Part shown: positions 22,954 through 35,264 of the stretch, one piece after another
Layout of the letters: each line of letters opens with the position of its first letter
Position numbering within the stretch: position 1 is the stretch's first letter
DNA from: Tetracentron sinense
Lineage: Eukaryota; Streptophyta; Magnoliopsida; Trochodendrales; Trochodendraceae
NCBI GenBank assembly: GCA_015143295.1
Contig: CM026559.1
Location: forward strand, 20,102,826 to 20,166,825
Direction: 5' to 3'
Length of the DNA stretch: 64,000 nt
Made by a program: the position numbers and the translations under genes
The notes under the pieces: generated by a model
Databases searched by the model: none
What the model was told of the DNA's origin: nothing
Seen by the model: only the letters and a program-made list of their open reading frames with translations

Positions 22954-24251
22954 ATCGTGACGTAAAGACCTTTCCTTTTATTATTTTTCCTCTTCCACTT
23001 CTCTCTTTTTTATTAACTAATAATTAAGATGATCTATTGGGAAAGGGGGAAAAATGTCACAATGGCTATCACACATAAAGCAGTTTCCTATATACATGTG
23101 AGGTCTTATTAAATCATTCTTATATCCAACAAGTTGGCTAACTCATCAGGGGAAGATTGAAAGACCTAACAGGATTAAGAAGCAAGCAAGCATTATATTG
23201 ACAATTGACATCAATGTTATAGGGGCACAGTAAACATAAAATTCCTACGAGATTTCTTTTAGCAGTAGTCTCAAAGTACAGGCGTATTATCCAGTAAAAT
23301 ACATTCTTGATTGAGTGCACTTATGTTCAAGAAATATAGATCCTTGACCAAAGCATGTCCCAATCATAAAACTCCCAATGACTACCAAATTCTATTGTCT
23401 AAGTCCAAGATGACTCAGTGTTGTGAAATACTATATACGATGAAAAATATATTATCTACTAATAAATGATAACACAAGTTGGGACTCAGCTTTGTATCCG
23501 ACAAGGGACTCCTATTCAGACCGAGTCCTATCCTAATTCATATTCATCTTATCTACGCTGATGCTGCAGCATCTCATTGGAAAAATGTGCCTCACGGCTT
23601 AGCCAAATTCAATATTTAATTAGTCCAAGTATTGAAGTTCAAGAGATTGGAAGCATTGGACTAAACCCACAAGATCATAATCCATATCAAAGGGCATCAT
23701 TTTCAAGTAGTTTCAAATTTTCTTAGGAAAGGCAAGTCAATGAGTCTTAATTGTCTCAGTTTTCAGTTGTAATTTAGAGTCAAGTTAGGACTAAGAAAGC
23801 TACTTTTGAAAGGTCTGTGATTTTGGAAACTAATATTGGGTGGAATGAGGTTAATTTGGAGGAAAGATGTTCCTACTGGGTAGAGTTGTCAATGGTTACC
23901 TGACCACCCAATTGCCTGTCAGTGCCCCAAAACCGAGAGAGGAAGCGGGAATAGGAACATCAAATTTAGAAGTCCCCTAAAGTCTAGATTCTAGAGCACC
24001 CTTGGAGCGAGGTATCTACGGATGTTTGACGGACAACACTGGTGCTTAGAGCTTTTACAATTCATTGAAGAATAATTATAACAACTAATTTCTATTTAAT
24101 TGGACTGTATAATTATTTAATTTTTAGTTTGTTCATATATTGAGAACATATTAGCATCCTTTTTTATTCTACCTAATTAAATCATACTTATCATAGTTGG
24201 TCTAAACATATGATTTCCCATTTTCACTCCAGATCTATCTATCTCATATAA
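22954..24251. other. No recognisable gene
   Basis: AT-rich sequence without a coding signature or bounded element. A short higher-GC stretch at about 23880-24040 is unassigned. Confidence 0.5.
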
Positions 24252-24344
24252 GCTATCTTTAAACCTTTTTTTTTTTTTTAATAAAGCCACTCAGTAGGAG
24301 TGGGGGGTTTGGCGGACCCCTACTAGTTTATTAATAAGATCAAA

Positions 24345-24560
24345 ATTTGGGGGGGGGGGACATAAACCTTACCCCTACAAGAGAAAAAAGAGGGGAGGGG
24401 AGGGGGGACATCAAACCTTACCCCTACAAAAAACAAAAATAAAGGAAATTTGGGGGGGGAGGGGGGGGGGGGGGGGGCATAAGACCTTACCCCTACAAAA
24501 AAACGGAAATAAAAGAAAAATGGGGGGGACATAAAACCTTACCCCTACAAAGAAAAGAAA
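24345..24560 (-). repeat. C-rich tandem repeats in the LINE 3' UTR
   Basis: Four imperfect copies of a 50-65-bp unit, each with ACCTTACCCCTACAA on the plus strand and separated by runs of 7-17 G. In the LINE sense strand these are C tracts, so the G-quadruplex-prone strand is the antisense one. Open frames here reflect composition. Confidence 0.75.
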
Positions 24561-24588
24561 ATAAAGAAAGTATCTACTACCCCACAAG

Positions 24589-27500
24589 CTAATTCTGATG
24601 CTTTCGAAAATTCCCTAAACCCCATTTGTCCAACAGAAACAACACTTTAATTCTTTCTGGAACGCTCCTAGCAGAAAAAATATGATTAGAGTCCATTAGA
24701 TCACAACCAATATTAGCTAACCCATCAGTCACTGAATTAGCTTCTCGATAAACATGTTTAAAAGAAAAACTATTGCGCCAATAAAGTTTTATCTTCTTAT
24801 CCAAATACCAATTCTTCCACGAATAAGAGCTTATTCCGTTCCACCTCTCAACAAGAATTTTAGAATCAGATTCAATGTCAATGTTGTAGATACCCAAGGA
24901 GTTGCACAAAATAAGACCATCAAAAAGTGCCCGAGCTTCCGCTGAGTTATTGCTTTCAATACCATAATAGGAATAAAAACAAGCAACAAATTCACCATTA
25001 TGGTCTCTGATAACTCCTCCTCCACTAGCAATTCCAGGGTTCCCCCTGGAGGCCCCATCAACATTTAATTTCACTCTACCCCTAGGGGAAAACTCCACTT
25101 GACAAAGAGAGGGCGATTAGGAGAGGGAGTACGAAGTCTAATGCCACAAATAGACAAGTCCAAATTTTTCTGATGATGCAAGGATGCAATGTTCACAATC
25201 CTCCTATAGATGGTATCCTTTAAACTATGAATAGGGCGCCTTCTGGAATTATGTTTTCTGTTACACCTTTCGATCCAAATTTCCCAAACAATCAGAGCCG
25301 GAACAAGAAATAGTAAATCATTTTTTCTATGAGAAGCCATGCGAAACCATCGAATAAGTCTACATTTAATGTTATCTTGGATATAAGATGGAATGAAGCA
25401 GCACCCCGAGAAAAACTTTCATAACTAAATCACCATATCATTGCAAATAAGCAAGTGAGAGATATCTTCCATTCTAGCATTCTTGCAGCAGCTACATTTA
25501 CTAACCAAAGGTATAGCCAGTCTTTGAATCACTGCATCAGTTGGAACTACATTATGAAATATTTTCCAACAAAAAATCTGAATTTTAGTAGGTATAATGC
25601 GATTCCAAACAACAGAAGTCCAGACTTGATTTTGCTGTTTACTTCTTATGCAATTCCAAGCCGAATGGACTGAGAAAATTCCAGAAGTAGAAGGTTTCCA
25701 AATAAACACATCTTCACCCTCAGAAGTAGCATATCCACCAGCTCTAATATTCTCCAAAATGTTAGGGGAAAGAGATTGACTTACCTGGGAAAAATCCCAA
25801 TCCCCATTAGAATTAAGTATGGAGCTAATATTAGGACTATCCAAAGGGGGAACTGAAGCCAAGGAGATGAGCGCTTGATCGTCATGCCAGCTATCAAACC
25901 AGAAATTGATCTTAGAACCACAACCACTAAGAACAGCAGAGTTAATAAGCATAAGCTGAAATACCCCATAGATAGCTGCCCAAAACTTTGAAGACCCCCT
26001 GCTAGGAAAAGCATTCCACACATGATCCACTCTGTATTTAGCTTTGAAAAATCTAGACCAGAGGCTATCTGAAGAATAAATTTTCCAAGCCTGTTTAACT
26101 CGAAAAGCAAAATTTACCTCAGCCATTTTTCGAATACTTAACCCTCCCTCCAAATTGGGCATAGAGCATTTCTTCCAACTCACCCAATGACGTCTTTTGG
26201 AAGAATCGGAGTCATTCCAGAAAAAATCTGCCATAGCCTTATCAATAGCAATACTAATACCAACTGGAATATGAACTTCAACTAAAGTGTATGTAGGAAT
26301 CGAGGATAGAACATGCTTAATTAGAATCAATCTCCCTCCTGCAGAAAGAAGCTTACCTGTCCAACCTGAGATACATCTCTGAATTTTCTCTAGCATAGGC
26401 AAAAAATAAGAGTTTTTTTGATGACCTTTAATAAAGGAATCCCAAGATACATAAAAGGAAAATTTTTAAATGTAAATCCCGTGAAATTTGAGATAATCCT
26501 TTTTCTAGAGCTGAGGAGTTTGTCGGATCCATACAAAGAGCTTTTCCTAGTGTTAATTTTATGGCCCGAAGAAACTTCATAAATCTTTAAGAATTCAAAA
26601 ATATTCTTTAAAGTTTTAGAGTTGCCGTTGCAAAAAATCAGAGTGTCATCAGCAAAAAGAAGGTGAGTAACTGGAAAACCATTTCTCCCCACATTATAAG
26701 CAGCTGGATTAGGAGCCAAAACCTTTTTCAATCCTCTACTAAGAACTTCTTCAGCTATGATGAAAAGAGCGGGAAAAAGGGGATCACCTTGCCTTAAACC
26801 TCTTGAGCTCTGAAAAAACCATGCAGGGACCCATTTATAATAATAGAAAAACTTGGATTCTGGATACATCCTTTAATGAGGCTTATAAACTCCTCAAAAA
26901 ACCCAAACCTTTTCAAAACAGCAAAAATAAATGGCCACTCAATTCGGTCATAAGCCTTTTCCATGTCAAACTTAATAATTATATTGCCTCCAAATGCTTT
27001 CCTATCAATCTCAGTAACCATTTCTTGGGCTATCGTGATATTCTCAGTAATGTTCCGGCCTTTAACAAAAGCACTTTGTTCCTCCGAGATAATTTTGGGG
27101 AGAATTTTTCCAAGTCTGTTAGCAAGTACCCTTGAAAAAATCTTATACAGAAAGTTGCAAAGACAGATAGGGCGAAAGTCAGCAAAAGTGGAAGGGTCTT
27201 CACATTTTGCTATTAAAGCTATAGCAATGGCATTAACTGAGCTAAGCATATGATGCTCCCTGAAGAATATAGCAATAGCCTTGAATAAGTCATCCTTAAT
27301 AATATCCCAGCAAGTATGGTAGAAAACACCATTAAAACCATCTGGGCCCAGCGCACTGTCAACATCCATGCTGAAAACAACCTGTTTGACTTTGTCAATA
27401 GAGGGAGAAGCCACAAGAAATATATTGTCCTCTGAAGAGACCAATGAAGGAATAAGATCAATAGCCTGAGCATCAATAGAGCTCCCAGAAGAAGTAAGAA

Positions 27501-28717
27501 TATTTTGATAAAAAGAAACAGCTTCAGTAGCAATATCATTTGGTGAATCCAACCACTCATCCTACTCATTCTTGATTTTTAAAATACCATTATTCTTTCT
27601 TCTTTGTTTAACAATAGTATGGAAGAATTTAGTGTTGTTATCACCCTCCTTGAGGCACTTTATTCTGGATTTTTGTCATCAAAAAATTTCCTCTTGGAGA
27701 ATGACTTTTTGCAGCTCATCCTTAAGAAGGTGAGATACTCCTCTTGCCTACTGTCCCATTCATCCTAGAGCTTTGTTTCCACACAACAAATTTTATCTTC
27801 CAAGTCCTTCATCTTAGAAAAATATTCCCAAACACCTCCTTATTCCAAGTCTTGAGAGAAATTTTTAGCCTCTTAAGCTTAACAAAGAAAGCTAAAAGAG
27901 GAGGAACATTAACAGGCAGAGTCCAAGAATGATGAACTAACCTCTGAAAATCTGAATGAGTTGCCCACATTTTCTGAAAACGAAAAGAAGAAGGGTTCCG
28001 AGCAGCAGCTACTTTAAAATTTAAAATCAGAGGAACATGATCCGAATTAAGTCTAGATAAATGAGTCACTTGAGAATTTGGGAAGATTTGATTCCAAGCA
28101 GCATTAAAAAGGATCCGATCAAGTCTAGCATAGATTCTGTTTGTCCCTTTTTGATTATTCCACCAGCTATATTTATTTCCAGAGAAGCCCCCATCCATAA
28201 GCCCCAGATCATTTATGAAAGCATTAAAATCTTCAAGGGAACGCATGTTGATTTCTCGACCCCCCAGTTTCTCATCTGACAATGTAATAGCATTAAAGTC
28301 CCCAGCTATCATAAGAGGGGCCTCATATGAAGCCAGAATAAGAGTAAGATCATTCCATAATAATTGTCTTTCCTCCCTTCGGCATTTAGCATACATAAAA
28401 ACACATCTGATAACATCCAGCCCTACAACCCTAACATCAACAATAATAGCTTGGTCCAACGACGCTATGAGAGAAACAGTCAAAGAGCTTTTCCAAAAGA
28501 GCCATATCTTCGGATGGAAAAAATAATCAGACATACCCAACATTTTTCTAAGAGATTGAATCTTGTCAGTTGGTTGCATAGGCTCCATAATCGCAATCAG
28601 AGCAATATTATGTAATTCCACCAATTTTTTCAGCCGGGCTTTAGAAGCTAAATTTCCCACTCCTCTAATATTCCAAGATAGTAAGCTAGACATGGGAAAC
28701 AATGTGGTTTTCTTCAC
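24589..28717 (-). pseudogene. LINE ORF2: AP endonuclease, reverse transcriptase, RNase H
   Basis: N-terminal endonuclease: LLSWNIRGVGN, AIMEPMQP, MIAGDFNAI and LNSDHVPLIL mark its catalytic and metal-binding residues. Reverse transcriptase: FADFRPICLCNFLYKI, IIKFDMEKAYDRIEW, SRGLRQGDPL and LLFADDTLIF (FADD active site). Then zf-RVT (SCCKNARMEDISHLLIC) and an RNase H with NVDGASRGNPG, NSAEARALFDGL and ESDSKILV. Lesions: frame changes at about 27550-27810, 26800-26870, 26390-26402 and 25071-25098, and stops near 25419-25427. All domains are still recognisable, so the copy is not very old. It would nick target DNA and prime reverse transcription if intact. Confidence 0.9.
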
Positions 28718-28786
28718 AATTAGCTTGAGCCGCCGCTCTAGAGGAAACTCTTTTTTTTGTTTTTTGACTTTTTTCCCCCTCCACTT

Positions 28787-30394
28787 CTAAATTATTGATA
28801 AAAAAACCTTGGAAAGTTCCCCAATGAAAGCTTTTGACTCTGCAATGAAAGATTCTTTCGGGACAATAATAGAATCATATATGTCATTATGAAATTCAGA
28901 AGAAGCCGAGGATGACCATAACATGTCAAAAGATAATTTTTTACTTTTTGGAATACTAACCTGGGCACACTGAAGAAGAACGCTCAGTTTTGAAATAGGT
29001 GGGACTTGTAAGTCTTCCAAATCAGAATTGTTTGGTGAGATTTCACCATTTGCAGCAACTAGAGAACGAGGAGAGCAACCATGTTGTCTGCAAACCACTC
29101 CACCGGCTGGATTAGAATCTAAATAAAATTCTGGAATCAAAGAAGATTGCTCAATCTTGCTATTATCTATAGCGAGAAGACTTGTTTCGGGTATACTGGC
29201 AGCACCTTCTTCTTCAATAAAATCGCTGTTACAGTCTTCAATAATTGCAGCATCCTTCTCTTCTATCTGAATAAAAGATGTGCTCACTCTTGGCTGAACA
29301 AACCCATCTACTTTACTAGAAATCTCAGAATCTATATTTTCTTTGCCTGCCATAATGATCTCTTCTGTTTGATGCTCTTCTACTACAAGAATCTGGTGCA
29401 ACGTCTTCATAACCTCGCTGGTTTTATTATTGCTATTATTCTCTTTCATCAAGTCAGCGTCTGAAGTTTTCCCAAAAGCTTTTGCAACCCAGATGTGGGT
29501 TGGAACTGATTCCATCAAACCTTTATTACTGTTATTATGTACCATATTCTCAGATTCCATAATAGGTTTGAGAGTTTTAGAAACTGCCCCCTTTTGATAC
29601 GATTTCTTATTAAGGATCTTGCAGTGATCCTCATCATGCCCTAGCTTTTGGCACCGAGAACAAAAGAGGACATCCTTTTCATACACAACCCTCTGCCATC
29701 TGCTAGCTAACCCAATTCCTAGCCAAAAACAATGGATTTTTTCCTTACTAGCATCGATCTCTACGTAAATTCTGGCCAAACTAGGTCTAGATAAATTCCT
29801 TATAGGTCTGTCCACAAGTAAAACTCTCCCTAAAAGGTTCCCTATTGAGGAAAGATCTTTAGGGTTGAAAAAGTTTAATGGTAATCCAGGGAGATTTATC
29901 CAAACCGGCACTATTGAGGGTTCTATACCAGATCGGAATTGAGGTGACCATTTAATGAATCGAACTAGTTTACCATCAACATAGCAATAGTCTTTCATCC
30001 AAACCATTAGATAATCCTCTTCCTCTTGGAAACGAATAAGAAGATGTCTTGAATCCATCACGCCCACTGTAAAGTTCTGACTTACATGGAATTGCTCGTG
30101 TATAAAATTTTTTAAAACATCAAGCTTCGGCCTTCCCTAAGCGCATTTAGCAACTAGTGCAAATTTCAGAGGAATCGCCGATTGTTCAAGCTCTTCTACA
30201 GAGAAATATAGCGCTGGTTCACCTTGAAAGATGGCTGGTTTTTTTATATCCATAACATTTAATCGAATATCCCCATTGGCAGATTCACCTTTGCTTGATC
30301 TAGCACCAATAATCCCAGCAAAAGAAGCTTTATGATCTGGCAGCGTAGTGGAGGAACCACCTCCTACGATGGTGGCTGCTGAAGGGGTTTCCAT
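28787..30394 (-). pseudogene. LINE ORF1 (nucleic-acid-binding protein), one premature stop
   Basis: The frame starts METPSAATIVGGG only about 28 bp inside the element's 5' end and encodes 536 codons. Visible parts: an N-terminal region to LYFSVEELEQS, a DUF4283 core (FIKWSPQF, VPVWINLPGLPLNFF, GLASRWQRVVYE), a CCHC knuckle CSRCQKLGHDEDHC, then a long acidic low-complexity tail. It binds LINE RNA in the ribonucleoprotein. A TAG at 30137-30139 interrupts it after AKCA; reading resumes in the same frame as GRPKLDVLKNF, so this is a single nonsense change. ORF2 follows 70 bp downstream. Confidence 0.88.
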
Positions 30395-30435
30395 GAAACC
30401 CTAATCCCAACAAGAAAAAGATGCTATCTTACACC

Positions 30436-31460
30436 AGTTTTCTAAATTATGCTAACGTGCACCTCCAGAGCAAAACTGATTTCACTACGCCTTATCTTTA
30501 AACTTTAACGGCATCATGTATATACCACATTGGACCCCTACTTTATACCATAGTAACAAAAGTTCGCATTCAGGTGATACTAACTAATCTATTTACCAAT
30601 CTGGATAGAGTGGCATCTCTTACTATGTTAAGACACTTATCCTAATTTCTATAAATAAAAAAAACTGTATAAACAAGCAAACTCAAGGAAAAATTACATA
30701 AGGTTTAAGAAGGCCTTATTTTAAGAAAGAAGAAGAATCTAGATTAAGTGTTTGTATATGCATTTCAGATTACATAAGCAATTCAAAGATGTAAATATTC
30801 AGGAAAAAATAATAATCTGAATAGATAAAATCAGATAAGCAATATCTTAGTGTATTTTATTTGGCATAACATATTTATTTAACACAATATAGAAATAGAT
30901 CAGAATAAATAACACAAATCATCTTATTTTCTTAGTTCAGTTGATGTTCAACAAACAAATTATCATGCAAAATAATATTGATCTCTTAGTTCAGTCGGAT
31001 AGATATCAAAACCCTAAAAACATTTGCTCGAATGGAGGTTTTTCCTTCTCTCGATTGGTAACTTTGGTCAAATGAGGATTTATCATTGCGAAATAAGTCT
31101 TGGGTTATTGGTAATAACTCATTGCTAAACAGAACGCCTATTTTGCCCTCATCCTTATTTTAGAATTTCGAATAAGCCTAAATGAATAATTTTTGAGAAA
31201 TCTCCATGTGGGATTAGTTAGGAATAATTCGCAAGTTCGGGAATTATTTGGGAATTGACCAATTATTCGTCAGCTTTTAAAAAAACCACCATTTTAAACT
31301 TTAACCCTTAACAAATGAATAGATTGGGAATAATTTGGGAATTACTCGAGAACTTTGTTAGTATGTTTTATAGTTTAAACTTCATATCTCTTATGTAGTC
31401 ATGGGATGTCTCTAACATCTGTATCATCATTTAACCAAAAACCAATTCTTTGGTTCTTAA
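30436..31460. other. No recognisable gene
   Basis: AT-rich DNA between the LINE target site and the next MITE. No coding signature was seen. Confidence 0.55.
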
Positions 31461-31917
31461 GGGGCCGTTTGGCATCAATTCTTCTAAAAAAGAAATAATT
31501 CTTATAAGTTTTGATTCTATCAATTTTGTTTAGTGAATGCATTTGGTAACTATCATCATAATCAATTATGAAGAAAAGAATTAACAGAATTACGTTTGGA
31601 TGAAAAAGGAAAAAGAAATAAAAAAAATTTATGCATTAAATATGGTTATATCATCAACACATATATAAGTATCATCAAGTACCAATTTTTGTATTATGTC
31701 TCATCTATTTCGTCAATTTGATTCTTATCTCGTTCGTTTTAAGCTTGTTTCTCAAAATTGATTCTAAAAAGTGACTTTTTTTGTTCCCTAAAAATTGTGC
31801 CTAAAGCAGGACAATTCTTAAATTCGTTTCCTAAAAATGACTTGCCAAATGCGTTTAGACTGTTTCTATTCCCAGGATAAGAAAAATCGTTCTCGAGGAA
31901 TGACGCCAAACAGCCCC
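31461..31917. mobile_element. MITE with GGGGCCGTTTGGC ends
   Basis: Left end GGGGCCGTTTGGCATCAATTCTT pairs with the complement of GGAATGACGCCAAACAGCCCC at the right. The 457-bp AT-rich interior has no frame. Such ends occur in hAT and Harbinger-type plant MITEs. A target-site duplication is not clear, so the superfamily is left open. Confidence 0.6.
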
Positions 31918-32565
31918 CAAGAGAGGGAATGAACCTTGCTCTCCACTGTAGATATAGAATTAAGTAGATTGGCCCAGTTTAATGTGGTGAGATGGAACAC
32001 AATTATGCGAAATCGACATATTTTGGCCGAAACATACTGAAATTTGTCAAAATCTAAAACCATGACGGTTGACCAAGACTGTAGGATATTCAGGTATATG
32101 GAGTTTTAAAATAGCTAAGGGTAACAATGTTCTTTTATTTCTTACTTTTTGGTCTTTCTTTCTATTATCTTTTGTTTGTCTTTTGTATTGTTCATGCTTG
32201 GTGATTTCTATATTAAATTTCTGGACATTGGGTATCCATTACGGGGCTGGAGTTCAAAGGTAGGATATGTTTTTAGGCATGAACCGGATAGGACTTAGAT
32301 CCATTGAACAAAATTGGATCTGGGTATGGATATGCTGAATCCGAATTACTTCAATTAATTTTGGAATACAAAATTTGGCAAATAGGCAAATACTTGAAGG
32401 CATTCCATGAGTTAAAAGGCATTTTATGAGGGAAAATCATATATATATATATATATACTATTCAAAGTACAAGAATTTTTAAAATAAAAATATTTTTTAA
32501 TAGACTTTTATAAAACAATATAACCTTATATTATCGTTTATACTAAGCAAGATTTTGTTTTCTCA
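31918..32565. other. No recognisable gene
   Basis: AT-rich DNA with a TA microsatellite at about 32438-32458. Nothing else identified. Confidence 0.5.
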
Positions 32566-32573
32566 CCAGTCAC

Positions 32574-35256
32574 TAGGGACATCAATGAGCCGAGCTAGCT
32601 CGTGAGCCAGCTCGACTCGGCTCGAAATGAGCCGAGCTTGAACACAATGACAGAGTTCATGGAACCAAGCCGAGCAAGTAGGGTGAGCTCGTTTAATATA
32701 CGTGCCGAGCTCAAGCAAAGGGTAACTCGGCTCGGCTCGATTATTTATATTATAGCATTAGACATATATACCCTTAATATTATTAATGATTTACATTCGA
32801 AACTAGAAGAGGCTTTATAAAGTAAGACCTAAAAATGTAATTTTCTAAGTCATGATAAAATCGAAAACCTAAAAGCCGGGATAGAACAATACTTTCTAGT
32901 GTTCCATCTACATCTATCCTTTCAATCTCCTCTCTCTCTCTCTCCCTCTCTCTCCACCCTCCTTTTGGTCTTCCTTTTCACCCTCCCCACTCACTCGAAA
33001 TCTCCTTTCGGTATTTCTGCTACAGGTAAGAAAGGATTGTGAAATGAAGCAACTTCCAATGGTGGTTGTCCAGATTGCAATTTCCATGGCTCTAGCTCCT
33101 ACACCTACTAGCAAAGGTAAGTTTTCCATTTCTTCTTCCTTTTCTTTTTGTAGAACCTGGGATCTTGTTTTCATAGCCGGTGAATAGTGTTGGGAATAGT
33201 GTCTATGAATAGTGTTTTTAAGACCTAATGGTCTTCTATGTGATTTGGTGTGGTTAAATGATATGAGGGAGTTCTATGTTTTGTGTGTGTGTTATGCGTG
33301 TGCTAAGGCCAAGGTGAAAAGAGTGAAAACACTCTAAGGGTGAAGGAACAAGAGTGGAAACACTCTAAGTGGAAAAACAAGGGAAAATGGTCAAGTTCTG
33401 CAGGTGGCCGGTCGACCACCCCTATTCCCAATCGACCAACTGTATGATTTGTGGCCCAAAAACAGGACCACAGTAGTTTTTTTTTATGAAGGCCGGTCGA
33501 CTGCCCCTTCAAGCCAGTCGACCGACTATGGATTTCTAGGCTACTTTTGGCCTAGCCGACCAACTATTGCTTTATGGGATATTTTTGGAGGGCTTTTTGG
33601 GGTTTCGACAAACCCCAAATTCTATATAAACCCCCATTTCGTGGGCTAAAAGTTACCAAACCCTAAGAGCAAAATTGAAAGAGAAAATTGAGAGAGAGAA
33701 TAGAGAAAAGATAGAGAAGAAGAGGGATATTGGGAATTGTTTTGGGGTTGTTCTTGAGTTAATTTCTCAACAAAGAAGGAGTCCTCCTTGCTTCTCAATC
33801 TTTCCTAAGCAAATTAGCTCAAGGGATTGATCTAGGAAAGGTAGATACACTCTACTATCTACCCTTGTTGTTAAGAAAATCACGAATTTTCTATGTTCTT
33901 GATGGATTGAAATGATGAATTTTGGGGTATTTGTAAGCTATCACTATACTTGAATTTCTATGACTATGATTCCATGTTTCTATGTTTTCTAAGTCTATCA
34001 TGATGTTCATAAGCACTATATGCACTCTATGTCTCGCATGATTCGAAGTTCTCTCATAAGTACGGTTATCTAAAATTCATAAGAAACTCATAACCCATAA
34101 ATCTCGAGCTTAAAAGCATTGATAAAGTCAAACTCAGGGTTGGTCAAGGATTGGGCATATCCAAGGATATGTCATATCCGGCTTAAAGTAATCTCATAAG
34201 AAATTGGATAAAACCAATGGGAAGGTTGGTCAAGTATCTTGGCAGCTCACTTTTATGTATTCGATTAAGAGTATTTATATACTCGGCTCTAAGTCTTTTC
34301 ACAGGTGCTAAGGTCTGGCTCAAAGTTAGGTTCACAAGGATCTCATAAGTTCAAAAGCTCATAAGTCTCATAAGAACCTTGATTCTCGTAAGAACTCATA
34401 AGACTCTTAAGTTTTGATTTCTCGTAAGGAATTATATGCTTTGATTTCAAAGTATGCTCATAAAGTAGTTTTGGAAAACTATACATATGGTTTTTAAGAA
34501 TTTCTATGTCTCTATCTCTTTGCATGTGAAATGAAATAATTACATTGTTAGCTAGTAGCTTGTATACGCTGAGTCTTTCATGCTTAGCCGAATTGTTGAC
34601 TTCGGCAAGTTCTGTGGATGCACATGCTCCTGAGCCTTGGATAGAGGAGGAGTACTACGAGCCAAACCCTGCCATGGATCATCACCATGATGATGAAGCT
34701 CTAGATAGGTGGCCCTAACTAGACTATTGTTGAGAGTGGTGAGGGAGAGATGTGTATTTTGATAGTGGGTATGTCCACTCTACATTTATATGTTTAAATC
34801 TGTGGGTTCGTACTTGGAATACAAATCACTTATTTAGAAATTTTGCTTCTGCTATGTATGTTGCTTTCGAAATGTATATGCCATGTGTATTCTCACAGGA
34901 TGGCATGGTTTGGTTTGATATGATAATTCACGAGCTAAAGTATCCCCAACTCCTAGGGGGTATTTTGGGTTGCAACACTTTTCCCTTAGATTTGTTCTTT
35001 ACTCTTTTTTTTTCAGTATTGCAATACTCTTTTTTTAGTATTACAACCCTAAATATCAATGGATATCTCAAAAAAAAAAAAAAGTAGTGCTTATCGAGGC
35101 GAGCTCGAGCTCAATGGATTATGGACGAGCCGAGCTCGAGCTCGAGCTCGAGCTGACCTTTCTGACCTCGAGTCGAGCCTGAGCAAATGTAAAATTCTAA
35201 CGAGCCGAGACCAAGCAGTGCCCAGGTCAGCTTAACTCAGTTCGTTGACACCTCTA
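32574..35256. mobile_element. Non-autonomous hAT-type element with internal insertion
   Basis: Ends TAGGGACATCAATGAGC and GTTGACACCTCTA form imperfect terminal inverted repeats. The flanks CCAGTCAC (32566-32573) and CCGGTCAC (35257-35264) are an 8-bp target-site duplication with one change, as expected for hAT. Both subterminal regions are rich in GAGCCGAGCTCG words. No transposase is present. The interior (about 32885-35083) is unrelated: a CT-rich, exon-like stretch, an LTR-like segment and a 14-A run. Confidence 0.65.
33180..35083 (+). repeat. LTR-like segment ending in poly(A), inside the hAT element
   Basis: Shares landmarks with the long LTRs at 35265, 59873 and 62055: a cluster of GGTCGAC-type palindromes (33407-33570), a TCTATATAAAC box at 33621-33631, the GGATATGTCATATCC stretch near 34165, the GCTAGTAGCTTGT block near 34550 and CCCAACTCCTAGG near 34947. 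It ends in 14 A residues at 35070-35083, which an ordinary LTR would not have, so it may be a retroposed transcript. The start is uncertain. Confidence 0.4.
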
Positions 35257-35264
35257 CCGGTCAC

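Larger units (their letters stand above)
24266..30422 (-). mobile_element. Nearly full-length L1-type LINE with RNase H domain (broken)
   Basis: A 6.16-kb LINE. The 3' end is a 14-nt A tail (plus-strand T run 24266-24279) and the 5' end lies at about 30422. The flanks GCTATCTTTAAACC (24252-24265) and GCTATCTTACACC (30423-30435) form a slightly decayed target-site duplication, so both ends are present and this is not a 5'-truncated copy. ORF1 carries a DUF4283-type RNA-binding region and zinc knuckle. ORF2 carries endonuclease, reverse transcriptase, zf-RVT and RNase H. ORF1 has one stop and ORF2 at least five lesions, so it cannot move by itself. Confidence 0.92.

Noticed and set aside
24323-24532. 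Proline-rich 69-codon minus-strand frame
   Set aside because: Translation of the C-rich tandem repeats in the LINE 3' UTR.
33404-33649. 81-codon plus-strand frame across the palindrome cluster
   Set aside because: It covers U3-like sequence and a TATA box; no protein signature.
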